In this document: one piece after another, positions 52,813 to 61,021 of the stretch | Layout of the letters: every line of letters starts with the position of its first letter | Numbering within the stretch: position 1 is the first letter of the stretch | Assembly: GCA_028689775.1 (NCBI GenBank) | Contig: JAQVCM010000014.1 | Span: 34,462-98,461 of the forward strand | Source: Crocinitomicaceae bacterium | GTDB lineage: Bacteria > Bacteroidota > Bacteroidia > Flavobacteriales_D > Crocinitomicaceae | Length of the DNA: 64,000 nucleotides | Direction: 5' to 3' | Made by a program: the position numbers and the translations under genes | The notes under the pieces: generated by a model | What the model saw: only the letters and a program-made list of their open reading frames with translations | Databases searched by the model: none | What the model was told of the DNA's origin: nothing

Positions 52813-53509
52813 CTTTTAATATCGGTATAACACGGGTTTGATTAGGTGTTAAACAATATTTGATATCCTCATTTAGGTTTAGTTTTTTCAATCTACTACG
52901 ATGAGAACTAGACTTTAGGAAACCAAAGTAATTGTTTTTTGCAGAAAGATACAAATATTTTGCTGATATCGAAGAATCTTCAACCGAAGTGAATTTACCT
53001 GTTGCAAGTAAATAGTCCGTGATCGCACCGCCACAAATCGTATCTTCTAAATTGAATTTATCTTGCCAACCAGAACAAAGACAAAGCACGTTTTTATTTT
53101 GTTTTTCCAACCATTCGCAAAGTGCCTCTAAGTTAAGGAAAGAGCCAATCACCAACATTTCTGCATCTTTTGCAACATCGATGGATTTGGTTCCGTTGGT
53201 TGTGGAGAGAACTACTTCTTTGCCTTTAAAATCAGGATTCATGTAACTAAACGGCGAATTTCCAAAATCAAATCCTTCAACAATTTGACCTTTTCTTTCC
53301 GCACCAACTAAAAATCCTTTCGCTTTATACTCCATTGCTTCTTCCACAGTTGGAACAGGAATGATGGATTTAATACCGTTATCAAAAGCTGCGCAAATGG
53401 CAGATGTAGCACGAAGCACATCGATTACCACAACGATTTCAAAGTTTCCTTTAAAGTAATCGTATTCCCCTGGGGTGAAACACACCTCAATTCGTTTGCG
53501 TCTATTCAT
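52784..53509 (-). CDS. ComB-like 2-phosphosulfolactate phosphatase
   Basis: 241 residues. FEIVVVIDVLRATSAICAAF holds the Mg-site Asp, and GFDFGNSPFSY, VVLSTTNGTKSI and VLCLCSGWQDKFNLEDTICGGAI are ComB blocks. In methanogens ComB removes phosphate from 2-phosphosulfolactate in coenzyme M synthesis. In bacteria lacking coenzyme M the role is not settled; a link to sulfolactate or sulfonate chemistry is possible. No other ComA/ComC homologue is in the window. The gene overlaps the downstream S1/P1-like gene. Confidence 0.82.
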   Translation of the reverse strand: MNRRKRIEVCFTPGEYDYFKGNFEIVVVIDVLRATSAICAAFDNGIKSIIPVPTVEEAMEYKAKGFLVGAERKGQIVEGFDFGNSPFSYMNPDFKGKEVVLSTTNGTKSIDVAKDAEMLVIGSFLNLEALCEWLEKQNKNVLCLCSGWQDKFNLEDTICGGAITDYLLATGKFTSVEDSSISAKYLYLSAKNNYFGFLKSSSHRSRLKKLNLNEDIKYCLTPNQTRVIPILKDGKLVQLQE

Positions 53510-53601
53510 AAGCTTGTATTGTTTATAAAATTGAAATTTAGGAAATAGAATGTCCTAGTAGTAGCCAAAAATCAATCGTTACTTCGTTAAATAATTTCGT
53601 G

Positions 53602-53895
53602 TTATTTCATTTTAGAATACATCTTGGCATCCGCCACGAAGGTTCCAAAAGGTAAAAAGGAAGCAACAATGCTCAAGAGCGTTACTTTCAAATTCCATTT
53701 ACGTTTGTTTGCTACGATCAAAACCATGACAACAAAAGCAATAAATAAAAATCCATGAATTTGACCAACTGGCTTGTTTGGTTCCGGCATATCGAATCCG
53801 TATTTTAAAGTCATTGTAATCAATAATGCTATCCAAGAAAATCCTTCTAAGACAGCGGTAATTCTTAAAATCCCTAAAGCAGATGAAAAATTCAT
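53602..53895 (-). CDS. DUF3817 membrane protein
   Basis: 97 residues with three membrane helices: LRITAVLEGFSWIALLITMTLKYGF, QIHGFLFIAFVVMVLIVAN and VTLLSIVASFLPFGTFVADAKM. The EGxSxxxLLxxxMPLKYxxxxPExxxxxGxxHGxLF arrangement is the DUF3817 consensus. Integral inner-membrane protein of unknown function. Monocistronic. Confidence 0.83.
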   Translation of the reverse strand: MNFSSALGILRITAVLEGFSWIALLITMTLKYGFDMPEPNKPVGQIHGFLFIAFVVMVLIVANKRKWNLKVTLLSIVASFLPFGTFVADAKMYSKMK

Positions 53896-54286
53896 TTTAT
53901 TTTTTTCGACAAAAGTACATATTTTTAATTGGTTTTTGGAATAGAAGAGAAAAAAGAGGATTCGAGTGCCTCAGCCACCTTTTAAGTATTGCTTAATTGT
54001 TTTTAGGATGGCTGCAGAATCGTTCTCGATTTTTGAAAATGCAAACCATTTCTTTCCTAAATCTTTTAAAGAAGCGCCAAGGTGATATACTTCAATTTCA
54101 TCTAAAACAATAAAGCGGTCGTGTGCTTTTGAAAAATTAATTTCTTTGAAAGTAGGATATTGCGAATTTGCTCTTGCAATATCAACTTGTAATTGTTGGT
54201 TCGCACTTTTAGTATACAAATAAACAGAGACACCTTTCTGCTTTTTCGTCAGCTGCGTAATGACAGAGTCATCCAGATAATTATCG

Positions 54287-54289
54287 ATT
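54287..54289. repeat. Target-site duplication ATT, left (copy 2)
   Basis: ATT directly before AACCTGAG; matching ATT at 54497-54499. Confidence 0.8.
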
Positions 54290-54496
54290 AACCTGAGTTC
54301 GGTTGTAAAATTGAGATTTATATTTCAATGAATGAGTATAATACGAGAAATTTTAAATAAAAAATAGTGGGCTATTTTTATTTAAAATGACGAAGTAGGA
54401 TGCCATTCATTGGAAAGCTGAATAAAGAAAGTTTTGAAGTTTATTATAATCTGATAATCAGCGATATAAATTCGATGGAATAATCGAACTCAGGTT
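54290..54496 (-). mobile_element. MITE-like element, copy 2 (207 bp, no transposase)
   Basis: Same terminal inverted repeats (AACCTGAGTTCG and CGAACTCAGGTT) as the copy at 34791-34998, inverted relative to it, ~85-90 percent identical over the whole length with differences clustered in the region around 54430-54460. ATT duplications flank it. It lies inside an ORF6N-domain gene. Confidence 0.88.
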
Positions 54497-54499
54497 ATT
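54497..54499. repeat. Target-site duplication ATT, right (copy 2)
   Basis: ATT directly after CTCAGGTT; pairs with 54287-54289. Confidence 0.8.
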
Positions 54500-55071
54500 A
54501 CTACAATACTTTTCTTCGCTTTTTTAATGAGTTTATTTACAAACGCATAGGCATCATAGGTTTGTCCATCAAAAAAAACTCCTTGCTTATTCATTAATTC
54601 CGGAGTTTCCAATGCTTTAAAAACGTGTTCAAACTTCTGATTGGTCTCCAGCTTATGTTTTGCAAAATCTTGTGAAAGATGAAGTAATTGATGATGGCTA
54701 CCAGTAACCTTCCGCATTTGGATGAAAGCATTGATAATTTGAATACTCGTATCGATAGCAATATCGCTATTTAAAACTGCAGAAAGCATACTCACGCCCT
54801 GTTCTGTGAACACAAAAGGTAGTGTTCTTCTTTTTGAGGTCGCAAATTGCGACTGCAAATAATTCCATTCAGTTTCAGAAAGCTGAAACATAAAAGAACT
54901 GGGAAATCGTCTTCTATTTCTTTTTATCAATGCTTTAATCCTTGTAAAAAAGACTGACTTTAGTTCTTCACAACATTAAGTTACAAAATAATCTCAGGTG
55001 AAAAAATAAAAAACAAGCTATCATAACAATTCTATTAAATCATTCGATGACAATGATTTAATTAAACCCAA

Positions 55072-55521
55072 CTACAAGCTCTCAATCAAAACCGAATTGT
55101 AATAATTCGCATCATCAGAAACTTCTTTTCCTACCCAATTCGGAATTACAAACTTTTCATCTTCACTGTCCAACTCAATCTCAGCAATAATTAGTGGTGC
55201 TAAAACTCCGTGAAAAACATCGACTTCCCATGTATGTCCATCGACTTCGATGCAATAGCGATCTTTGGAAAGTACTTTGGTGCAAAATTCAGACATCATC
55301 TTTTTAGCTTCTTCCACCGGGATTTCGTATTCATATTCCGATCTGGTAATTCCTTTGGTTTCTCCTTTTACGGTGAAATATCCTTTCTCGCCTTTGATTC
55401 GGACCCGAATGGTGCAGACTTTATCAGTCGACAAATATGCTTGTGCGATTGGCGTTGGTGTCGGTTTTTCCAATAAATCCCATTCTGCCGTGTTGATCAA
55501 AAATTTTCTTTCTATTTCCAT
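55072..55521 (-). CDS. CYTH-domain protein (triphosphate tunnel metalloenzyme)
   Basis: 149 residues. EIERK at 2-6 is the E-x-E-x-K metal/triphosphate motif; TIRVRIKGEKGYFTVKGETKG, SRSEYEYEIP-like strand, and WEVDVFHGVLAPLIIAEIELDSEDE complete the tunnel. Bacterial CYTH proteins hydrolyse inorganic triphosphate or act as adenylate cyclases; the short single-domain form is usually a tripolyphosphatase. No CHAD domain. Divergent from the deacetylase gene. Confidence 0.9.
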   Translation of the reverse strand: MEIERKFLINTAEWDLLEKPTPTPIAQAYLSTDKVCTIRVRIKGEKGYFTVKGETKGITRSEYEYEIPVEEAKKMMSEFCTKVLSKDRYCIEVDGHTWEVDVFHGVLAPLIIAEIELDSEDEKFVIPNWVGKEVSDDANYYNSVLIESL

Positions 55522-55584
55522 GTTTCTCCAATTTAATATGGAATACTTTTCCCAAAAATACGTTTTTGTTTCAAAAGCAAGTCT

Positions 55585-55592
55585 TACCTTCG
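55585..55592 (+). promoter_or_regulatory. -7 box (TACCTTCG) just before the deacetylase ATG
   Basis: One mismatch to TAnnTTTG; a TTTG lies 16 nt upstream at 55565-55568. Only four bases (CAGC) separate it from ATG 55597, suggesting a leaderless mRNA. Confidence 0.5.
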
Positions 55593-55596
55593 CAGC

Positions 55597-56583
55597 ATGG
55601 ATATTTTTTTGACATTTGATTATGAGTTATTCTTTGGTTCCGTTACCGGATCTCCTGAAAAGTGCATACTTCATCCAACAGAAAAATTATTAGAATTGGC
55701 TTCCAAACATCAAACACCGATGGTATTTTTCATCGACGTTGGTTACCTCATCGCTTTGGAAAAACAAATGGACGAATTTCCAATTCTACAAGCCGATTAC
55801 CAAAAAGTAGTTCAGCAAATAAAAGACATCGTTGCAGCAAAAAGCGACGTTCAACTGCACATTCATCCACATTGGGAGAAATCCTATTACGATGGCCAAA
55901 AATGGATAATGGTTACCAAGGGTCATTACAAGTTATCTGATTTTTCGCAAGACGAAGTGCTTGACATTGTCAGAAGATATAAATCCAAATTGGATGAAAT
56001 ATCTGGTAGAAAATCGATTGCTTTTAGAGCTGGTGGCTGGTGCATCGAACCTTTTGAAATCTTGGAAAAAATCTTCATGGAATTGGGGATTAAGTTCGAT
56101 ACCAGCGTTTTCCCAGGCGGACATTTTGAATCGGGAGAATATGATTTCGATTTCAGAGGTGTACCAACTAAAAATCCTTACACTTTTCAAAAAACTACTT
56201 TGCAAGAAGATGCAAACGGCTTTTTCAAAGAATACGCAATCGGATCGTACCGCTATTCTCCGTTATTTTATTGGAAATTATACATTTTAGGAAGACTTAA
56301 TCCGAAAGATCATAAATCAGTTGGAGACGGATTTGCAATGAGTCAACCGGGCAGAAAAAAACAAGTATTGACGAATTTCACCTGGAATCACGCCAGTACA
56401 GACGGTTTTTATGCAACTAAAATGAAAACCATTACAAACATCGCACTTCGCAAGAAAGAAGAAAACTTGGTTTTTATTGGTCATCCCAAAGGGTGTACTT
56501 TATTTGCTTTCAAAGAATTGGATCAGTTCCTTTCTGAATTTAAAGACAGATGTCATTTTCAAACATTTCATTCCATCCAATGA
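55597..56583 (+). CDS. Polysaccharide deacetylase-family protein
   Basis: 328 residues. The NodB-like fold begins FLTFDYELFFGS (acidic metal residues D8/E10), with VFFIDVGYL, HIHPHW (88-93, metal-binding His pair) and SIAFRAGGWC. Some features differ from classical chitin deacetylases, so substrate (peptidoglycan, polysaccharide or other N-acyl sugar) is open. No signal peptide: cytoplasmic. Its stop overlaps the start of the FemAB-like gene (ATGA), tying it to the surface-glycan operon that follows. The start is fixed by the conserved N-terminus. Confidence 0.83.
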   Translation: MDIFLTFDYELFFGSVTGSPEKCILHPTEKLLELASKHQTPMVFFIDVGYLIALEKQMDEFPILQADYQKVVQQIKDIVAAKSDVQLHIHPHWEKSYYDGQKWIMVTKGHYKLSDFSQDEVLDIVRRYKSKLDEISGRKSIAFRAGGWCIEPFEILEKIFMELGIKFDTSVFPGGHFESGEYDFDFRGVPTKNPYTFQKTTLQEDANGFFKEYAIGSYRYSPLFYWKLYILGRLNPKDHKSVGDGFAMSQPGRKKQVLTNFTWNHASTDGFYATKMKTITNIALRKKEENLVFIGHPKGCTLFAFKELDQFLSEFKDRCHFQTFHSIQ

Positions 56584-57491
56584 AGTTTATCCCGCAAGCG
56601 CAGCTCGACAAAAAATCTTGGAACGAATTGGTTTCAAAAAATAGTTCCGACTTGTTTTCATACAGCTGGTATTTAGACGCTTGCGCTACAGATTGGTGCG
56701 TATTGGTGGATGACGAATGGAAAAATGGAATCGCACTTCCCTTTGCTTCCCATCTTGGAATTGAAAATACAGCACCCGCTATCTTTGGTCGCACACTTGA
56801 TTTTATTGGAAATGATTCTTCTTTTCAAGCGAATGCATGGACAGAAATTCAAAAACGTTTCAAGTTAGGACGACTTCAAATGGAGCGAAAAATTGATTTC
56901 AGTGCGGTGAATCCAACGCTAAAAATTAGTGTAAGTGAGAAAGTTCACCAAACAATTGAGTCCGAAAACAAACTCGGAAGTCAGGCGAAAAGAATGCTAA
57001 AAAAAGCAGAAAAAAGCGGAATTCTGATTCAAGAAACAAGCGATTGGAGAGGAATCATCGCAATTGCTGAAACTGAATTATCTGCTAAAATCAGTGAATT
57101 CAATGAAGAAAATTTAAATCGATTGAGAAACTTAACACAAGCGCTTTCAGATACAAATCAATTGATTTGCTTGGGAATTTTTGAAGGAGATCAATTGACT
57201 GGCGGAATGCTTTTTGCACGAACACCAACCATAAATTTATACCTCAAAGGAGCCGCATTGCCCGAAGCGAAGAAAAATGGTGGAATGTATTTGTGCATGC
57301 ACGAATTCATAGAAAAGACGAAAGCTGAAAACAAAATTTTCGATTTTGGTGGTTCTTCCGTCGAAGGCGTTCAACGATTTAATTACAATTTAGGAGGAAA
57401 AGATAAAACGTATTTTATTTACGAATGGGATTTTGCTCCGTGGTGGTATCAATTGGCGAAAAAAGCACATCACCTCATCAAGCGAAAATGA
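56580..57491 (+). CDS. FemAB/GNAT-like transferase
   Basis: 303 residues from ATG 56580 (MKFIPQAQLDKKSWNEL); an upstream start would sit inside the deacetylase gene. SYSWYLDACATDWCVLVDDEW, LGSQAKRMLKKAEKSGI, LICLGIFEGDQLTGGMLFA and KIFDFGGSSVEGVQRFNYNLGG fit the double-GNAT FemAB-like layout, in which proteins transfer an aminoacyl or acyl group to a cell-wall or sugar acceptor. Acceptor and donor unknown. Coupled to the deacetylase upstream. Confidence 0.75.
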   Translation: MKFIPQAQLDKKSWNELVSKNSSDLFSYSWYLDACATDWCVLVDDEWKNGIALPFASHLGIENTAPAIFGRTLDFIGNDSSFQANAWTEIQKRFKLGRLQMERKIDFSAVNPTLKISVSEKVHQTIESENKLGSQAKRMLKKAEKSGILIQETSDWRGIIAIAETELSAKISEFNEENLNRLRNLTQALSDTNQLICLGIFEGDQLTGGMLFARTPTINLYLKGAALPEAKKNGGMYLCMHEFIEKTKAENKIFDFGGSSVEGVQRFNYNLGGKDKTYFIYEWDFAPWWYQLAKKAHHLIKRK

Positions 57492-57576
57492 CGATAAATG
57501 CTTACTGAATCACATATTGATCGTTGAATGTTCATTAAAATAATCTCCCTTCCTGTCCACATTCTTCTAAAAACTT

Positions 57577-57584
57577 TATATTTG
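57577..57584 (+). promoter_or_regulatory. -7 box (TATATTTG) just before the CapD-like ATG
   Basis: Exact TAnnTTTG followed by C; three bases lie between it and ATG 57588. Either a leaderless start or evidence for the alternative upstream start at 57528 read from the operon transcript. Confidence 0.5.
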
Positions 57585-57587
57585 CTT

Positions 57588-59468
57588 ATGATCCATTTAA
57601 AATCAAATACTCCGAGATGGGTAATCAGCCTTAACGACCTGGTAATAAGTATCATTTCGCTTGCAATTGCTTACTTGATACGTTTTGATTTTAGCACGAA
57701 CTCCGAAGAAATACTAAACGAGTGGCATGTTTTAGTAAAATCATTGCCTTTATTTATTCTCATCAAAGTCATTGTTTTCAATGCTTTTCAAGTTCAAAAA
57801 GGGCTGGTTCGCTATACATCATCCGAAGATTTAAAACGCATTCTACTCGCCTTAACAAGCTGTTCGCTCTTGTTCTTTTTCTTCGGACTGCTTCGCAAAT
57901 ACTTTTTCGACGGTTATTTCCTTTTTCCAAGTTCCGTTTTGATCATGGAATATTTCGTTTCCTTCTTTTTGATGTTGGGAACACGATTTACGGTCAAATT
58001 GATTTATCTGGAATCCATTAAAAGCAAAGATGCAAAAGAAAGAGTATTGATTTATGGAGCTGGTATTTCTGGATTAATTACCAAAAGAACCATTGAAAAC
58101 GACGTGTTGATTTCGTATTCCATCATTGGTTACATCGACGATAATGAAAAAATGAGAGGAACGAGACTGGAAGGAATGAAAATCTTTCATACTTCCGAAT
58201 TGGAAAAACTCATCAAAGAAGAAGGCGTTACACAATTGATTATCGCCATTCAAAATCCAGACAAAGAAAACAGAAAAGAAGTCGTTGACATTTGCCTGAA
58301 TCACAAGGTAAACGTGCAGCAAGTTCCTCGACCAACGAGTTGGATCAACGGCGAATTTTCAGCCAAACAAATCAATAAAATTAAAATTGAAGATCTTTTA
58401 GGAAGAAAACCAATTGTATTAAGTACCGATAAAATCGCGAAAGAATTAAATCACAAAACGATTTTAGTAACGGGCGCTGCTGGTTCAATCGGAAGTGGAA
58501 TTGTAGAACAAATTGCACATTATCAACCAAAAAAAATTATTCTTTTTGACCAAGCTGAATCTGCTTTATACGATTTGCAAAACCAGCTTTATTTGAATTA
58601 TCCGGAATTAAATTTCACGGTTATCATTGGTGATATTTGTAATAAAGAACGTTTAAATCACCTTTTTTCGGTTTACAAACCCAACTATATTTTCCACGCG
58701 GCTGCTTACAAACACGTTCCTTTGATGGAAGAAAATCCTTCAGAAGCAGTCAGTACAAACGTTCGTGGAACACAACAATTGGTTGATTTTGCACTGGAAT
58801 ACAAGGTCGAAAAATTCATCATGATTTCAACCGATAAAGCCGTCAATCCAACCAACGTGATGGGAGCTTCCAAGCGAATTGCTGAGATTTATGCGCAAAG
58901 TAAAAGTGGATTGGGAACGAAATTCATCACCACGCGATTTGGAAATGTATTGGGTTCAAACGGTTCCGTTATTCCCTTGTTTCAACGTCAGATTGATAAC
59001 GGCGGACCCATTACGGTTACCGATCCAAATGTGACGCGTTTCTTCATGACCATTCCCGAAGCGTGTCAATTGGTTTTGGAAGCATCTTCCATGGGCGAAG
59101 GTGGAGAAATTTTCGTATTCGATATGGGAGATTCCGTTAAAATCATTGATTTAGCCAAGAAAATGATTCAGCTAAGTGGTTTGGAATTGGGCAAAGACAT
59201 TGAGATTAAATATACCGGTTTGCGTCCTGGAGAGAAATTATACGAAGAAGTTCTTTCGGATGAAGAGCAGACAATTCCAACACATCATCCGCAAATATTA
59301 ATTGCAAAAATACGAGCGCAAAATCAACATGTATTGGAATTAATTGAAACATTAATTGAAGACAAATACGACCAAAACAATCTGCATTTGGTCAAAAAAA
59401 TGAAAGAAATTGTTCCTGAATTTATCAGTAATAATTCTGAATTTTCAAAACTGGATAAAAATGATTGA
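57588..59468 (+). CDS. CapD/WbpM-like nucleoside-diphosphate-sugar 4,6-dehydratase
   Basis: 626 residues from ATG 57588; a frame from 57528 adds 20 residues that partly overlap a promoter. Four N-terminal membrane helices (ISIISLAIAYLIRF, LPLFILIKVIVF, LLFFFFGLLRKYF, FFLMLGTRFTVKL) are followed by a first Rossmann domain (VLIYGAGISGLI) and the catalytic SDR domain with TGAAGSIGSGI, FHAAAYKHVPLME and ISTDKAVNPTNVMGASKR. WbpM/PglF-type enzymes make UDP-4-keto-6-deoxy sugars from UDP-GlcNAc, the precursor of bacillosamine, QuiNAc or legionaminate-type sugars. It could supply the island at 1-12 kb, but that is inference. Confidence 0.92.
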   Translation: MIHLKSNTPRWVISLNDLVISIISLAIAYLIRFDFSTNSEEILNEWHVLVKSLPLFILIKVIVFNAFQVQKGLVRYTSSEDLKRILLALTSCSLLFFFFGLLRKYFFDGYFLFPSSVLIMEYFVSFFLMLGTRFTVKLIYLESIKSKDAKERVLIYGAGISGLITKRTIENDVLISYSIIGYIDDNEKMRGTRLEGMKIFHTSELEKLIKEEGVTQLIIAIQNPDKENRKEVVDICLNHKVNVQQVPRPTSWINGEFSAKQINKIKIEDLLGRKPIVLSTDKIAKELNHKTILVTGAAGSIGSGIVEQIAHYQPKKIILFDQAESALYDLQNQLYLNYPELNFTVIIGDICNKERLNHLFSVYKPNYIFHAAAYKHVPLMEENPSEAVSTNVRGTQQLVDFALEYKVEKFIMISTDKAVNPTNVMGASKRIAEIYAQSKSGLGTKFITTRFGNVLGSNGSVIPLFQRQIDNGGPITVTDPNVTRFFMTIPEACQLVLEASSMGEGGEIFVFDMGDSVKIIDLAKKMIQLSGLELGKDIEIKYTGLRPGEKLYEEVLSDEEQTIPTHHPQILIAKIRAQNQHVLELIETLIEDKYDQNNLHLVKKMKEIVPEFISNNSEFSKLDKND

Positions 59469-59865
59469 ACCGTATCAAATTCAAGTTCGATTTTCTGATT
59501 GCGACATGATGGGTCACGTAAACAATGCTGTTTATTTGAGTTACATTGAAATGGCACGAATTCATTATTTCACCCACTTATTTGGAACAGATCGAGATTG
59601 GAAAAAAGATGGTGTGCTCGTTCGTAAAAACGAAATTGAATATTTAAAACCCGTTTTGTTCCGAGACGAACCAAGCATCCGTGTTTATACGACACACATT
59701 GGAAACAGCAGTTTTGTCATGGCATACGAGTTGCATGTTGGTTCTGAAATTTATACCAAAGCACAATCTGTTTTGGTTTATTTCAACAGTGAAACACAAA
59801 AATCAGCTCCAATTCCTGAAGAATTTAAAGTTGAATTAGAGAAATTATACAAATCAAACGTGTAA
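59461..59865 (+). CDS. Acyl-CoA thioesterase, 4-hydroxybenzoyl-CoA type hotdog fold
   Basis: 134 residues from ATG 59461, which overlaps the end of the dehydratase by 8 bp. QVRFSDCDMMGHVNNAVYLSYIEMARIHYF is the hotdog signature with catalytic Asp, and VRKNEIEYLKPVLFRDE is the second strand pair. YbgC/FadM-like thioesterases cleave acyl-CoA in the cytoplasm. Last gene of the operon beginning at 55597. Substrate unknown. Confidence 0.87.
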   Translation: MIEPYQIQVRFSDCDMMGHVNNAVYLSYIEMARIHYFTHLFGTDRDWKKDGVLVRKNEIEYLKPVLFRDEPSIRVYTTHIGNSSFVMAYELHVGSEIYTKAQSVLVYFNSETQKSAPIPEEFKVELEKLYKSNV

Positions 59866-59978
59866 GCAGCTGAAATAAGCCAGATCAAGAGTTTGATGTA
59901 AAAACGAATGACAATCACATGGCGATTAAACTTGCGGCTGCTGAAATGGCACAAATGACCTTAAAAAACAATAGAAAT

Positions 59979-61013
59979 ATGACTTTAAAATCAATTATAA
60001 CGCTCTTATTATCTTCATTCTATTTGATTTCGCTTGCGCAAGATGAAATCAGCATCGGTAACAAAAAACCAAAATGTTACGAGCGAAGTAGTTCTGGATC
60101 TGGAAAAAGATTCATCGAATGGGAATGTGGCAAAACGGTTGGTATTGTAGATTGCAATGAAAAGTTAGATTACGACGAACAAAGCAACACCATTTTATCC
60201 AAATCTTCGGGTTCAGCATTTACAGGTCGCTGCGAATCTTGCTTTCAAAATGGAATTTTGGAACGAAGAATGAACTTCGTGAACGGAAAAGAAGAAGGTG
60301 CAGATACAACCTACTACGCTACAAGTTGCATCATGGTTACTCGAAATCACATTTATGGAAAAGAAGAAGGTTTGTGGACGTATTACTACGATAGTACAAG
60401 CGCAATTGCCTGGATGATGAATTATAAAAATGGAATGAAACACGGTCAACAAGTTTTCTTCAACCGAAAAGGCGACACAACTTCTTTCGAAAATTACACA
60501 GATGGAATTTTGAATGGTGTCAAAAAAACGTACTACAAAGATTCAAAAGTTGAAAAGCTGGTCCATTATAAAAATGGCGTATTGGATGGACAATTCATCG
60601 TGTATAACAAAGATGAAAAAGTACTGCAATCTGTTACCTACAAAGCTGGAAAGAAAAACGGATTGGCAACTTACTTCTACGATGACGGAACACTTTTGCG
60701 CACTGAAAACTGGATGATGGATGTCAAAAATGGTGAATTCAAAACCTTGTATTACGAAGGAACTGTTCAAACCATTGAAAATTATAAAAAAGGACTGAAA
60801 GAAGGTTGGTTTGAGGACCGTTTTTATGATCAAAAGCTAAAAAGAAGGGCGCTTTACAAAAAAGATATTTTGATTGAAGAACACATTTACGACATGTACG
60901 GTAAAGAAATTAGCACGTTTGGCGTTGAACCTTCTAAAGATGTTGAAGACGATGCGATGCCTTCTACTGGAAAATCGAAGAAAACCAAAAAGTCTAAGAA
61001 ACCAAAGAAGTAA
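59979..61013 (+). CDS. MORN_2/YwqK-type repeat protein, exported
   Basis: 344 residues from ATG 59979, chosen because MTLKSIITLLLSSFYLISLAQ is a clean signal peptide; a longer frame begins 20 residues earlier. From ~75 on, MORN_2-like repeats of ~22 residues recur (MNYKNGMKHGQQVFFNRKGD, YKAGKKNGLATYFYDDG, NYKKGLKEGWFEDRFYDQ). The C-terminal tail is very Lys-rich (KSKKTKKSKKPKK). Such proteins are often named YwqK-family antitoxins, but nothing here supports a toxin partner. Role unknown, probably periplasmic or outer-membrane associated. Confidence 0.78.
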   Translation: MTLKSIITLLLSSFYLISLAQDEISIGNKKPKCYERSSSGSGKRFIEWECGKTVGIVDCNEKLDYDEQSNTILSKSSGSAFTGRCESCFQNGILERRMNFVNGKEEGADTTYYATSCIMVTRNHIYGKEEGLWTYYYDSTSAIAWMMNYKNGMKHGQQVFFNRKGDTTSFENYTDGILNGVKKTYYKDSKVEKLVHYKNGVLDGQFIVYNKDEKVLQSVTYKAGKKNGLATYFYDDGTLLRTENWMMDVKNGEFKTLYYEGTVQTIENYKKGLKEGWFEDRFYDQKLKRRALYKKDILIEEHIYDMYGKEISTFGVEPSKDVEDDAMPSTGKSKKTKKSKKPKK

Positions 61014-61021
61014 TGGATGTT

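Larger units (their letters stand above)
53971..54930 (-). pseudogene. ORF6N-domain protein gene split by a miniature transposon
   Basis: The upstream frame (to 54490) reads IKRNRRRFPSSFMFQLSETE, SQFATSKRRTLPFVFTEQGVSMLSAVLNS and IQIINAFIQMRK, the ORF6N domain of phage-derived regulators, then FFDGQTYDAYAFVNKLIKKAKKSIVVI. The element 54290-54496 interrupts here. Removing it with one ATT duplication continues as DNYLDDSVITQLTKKQKG and then the track from 54219 (LYTKSANQQLQVDI, DRFIVLDEIEVYHLGASLKDLGKKW). The joined frame is 249 residues, without extra shifts. The usual ~45-residue N-terminal part before the KRN segment is missing (stop at 54976-54978), so the gene may have been damaged before the insertion. 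Confidence 0.82.

Noticed and set aside
59979..61013. Toxin-antitoxin system suggested by the YwqK name
   Set aside because: The protein is an exported repeat protein and no toxin gene lies beside it; the name reflects family annotation only.
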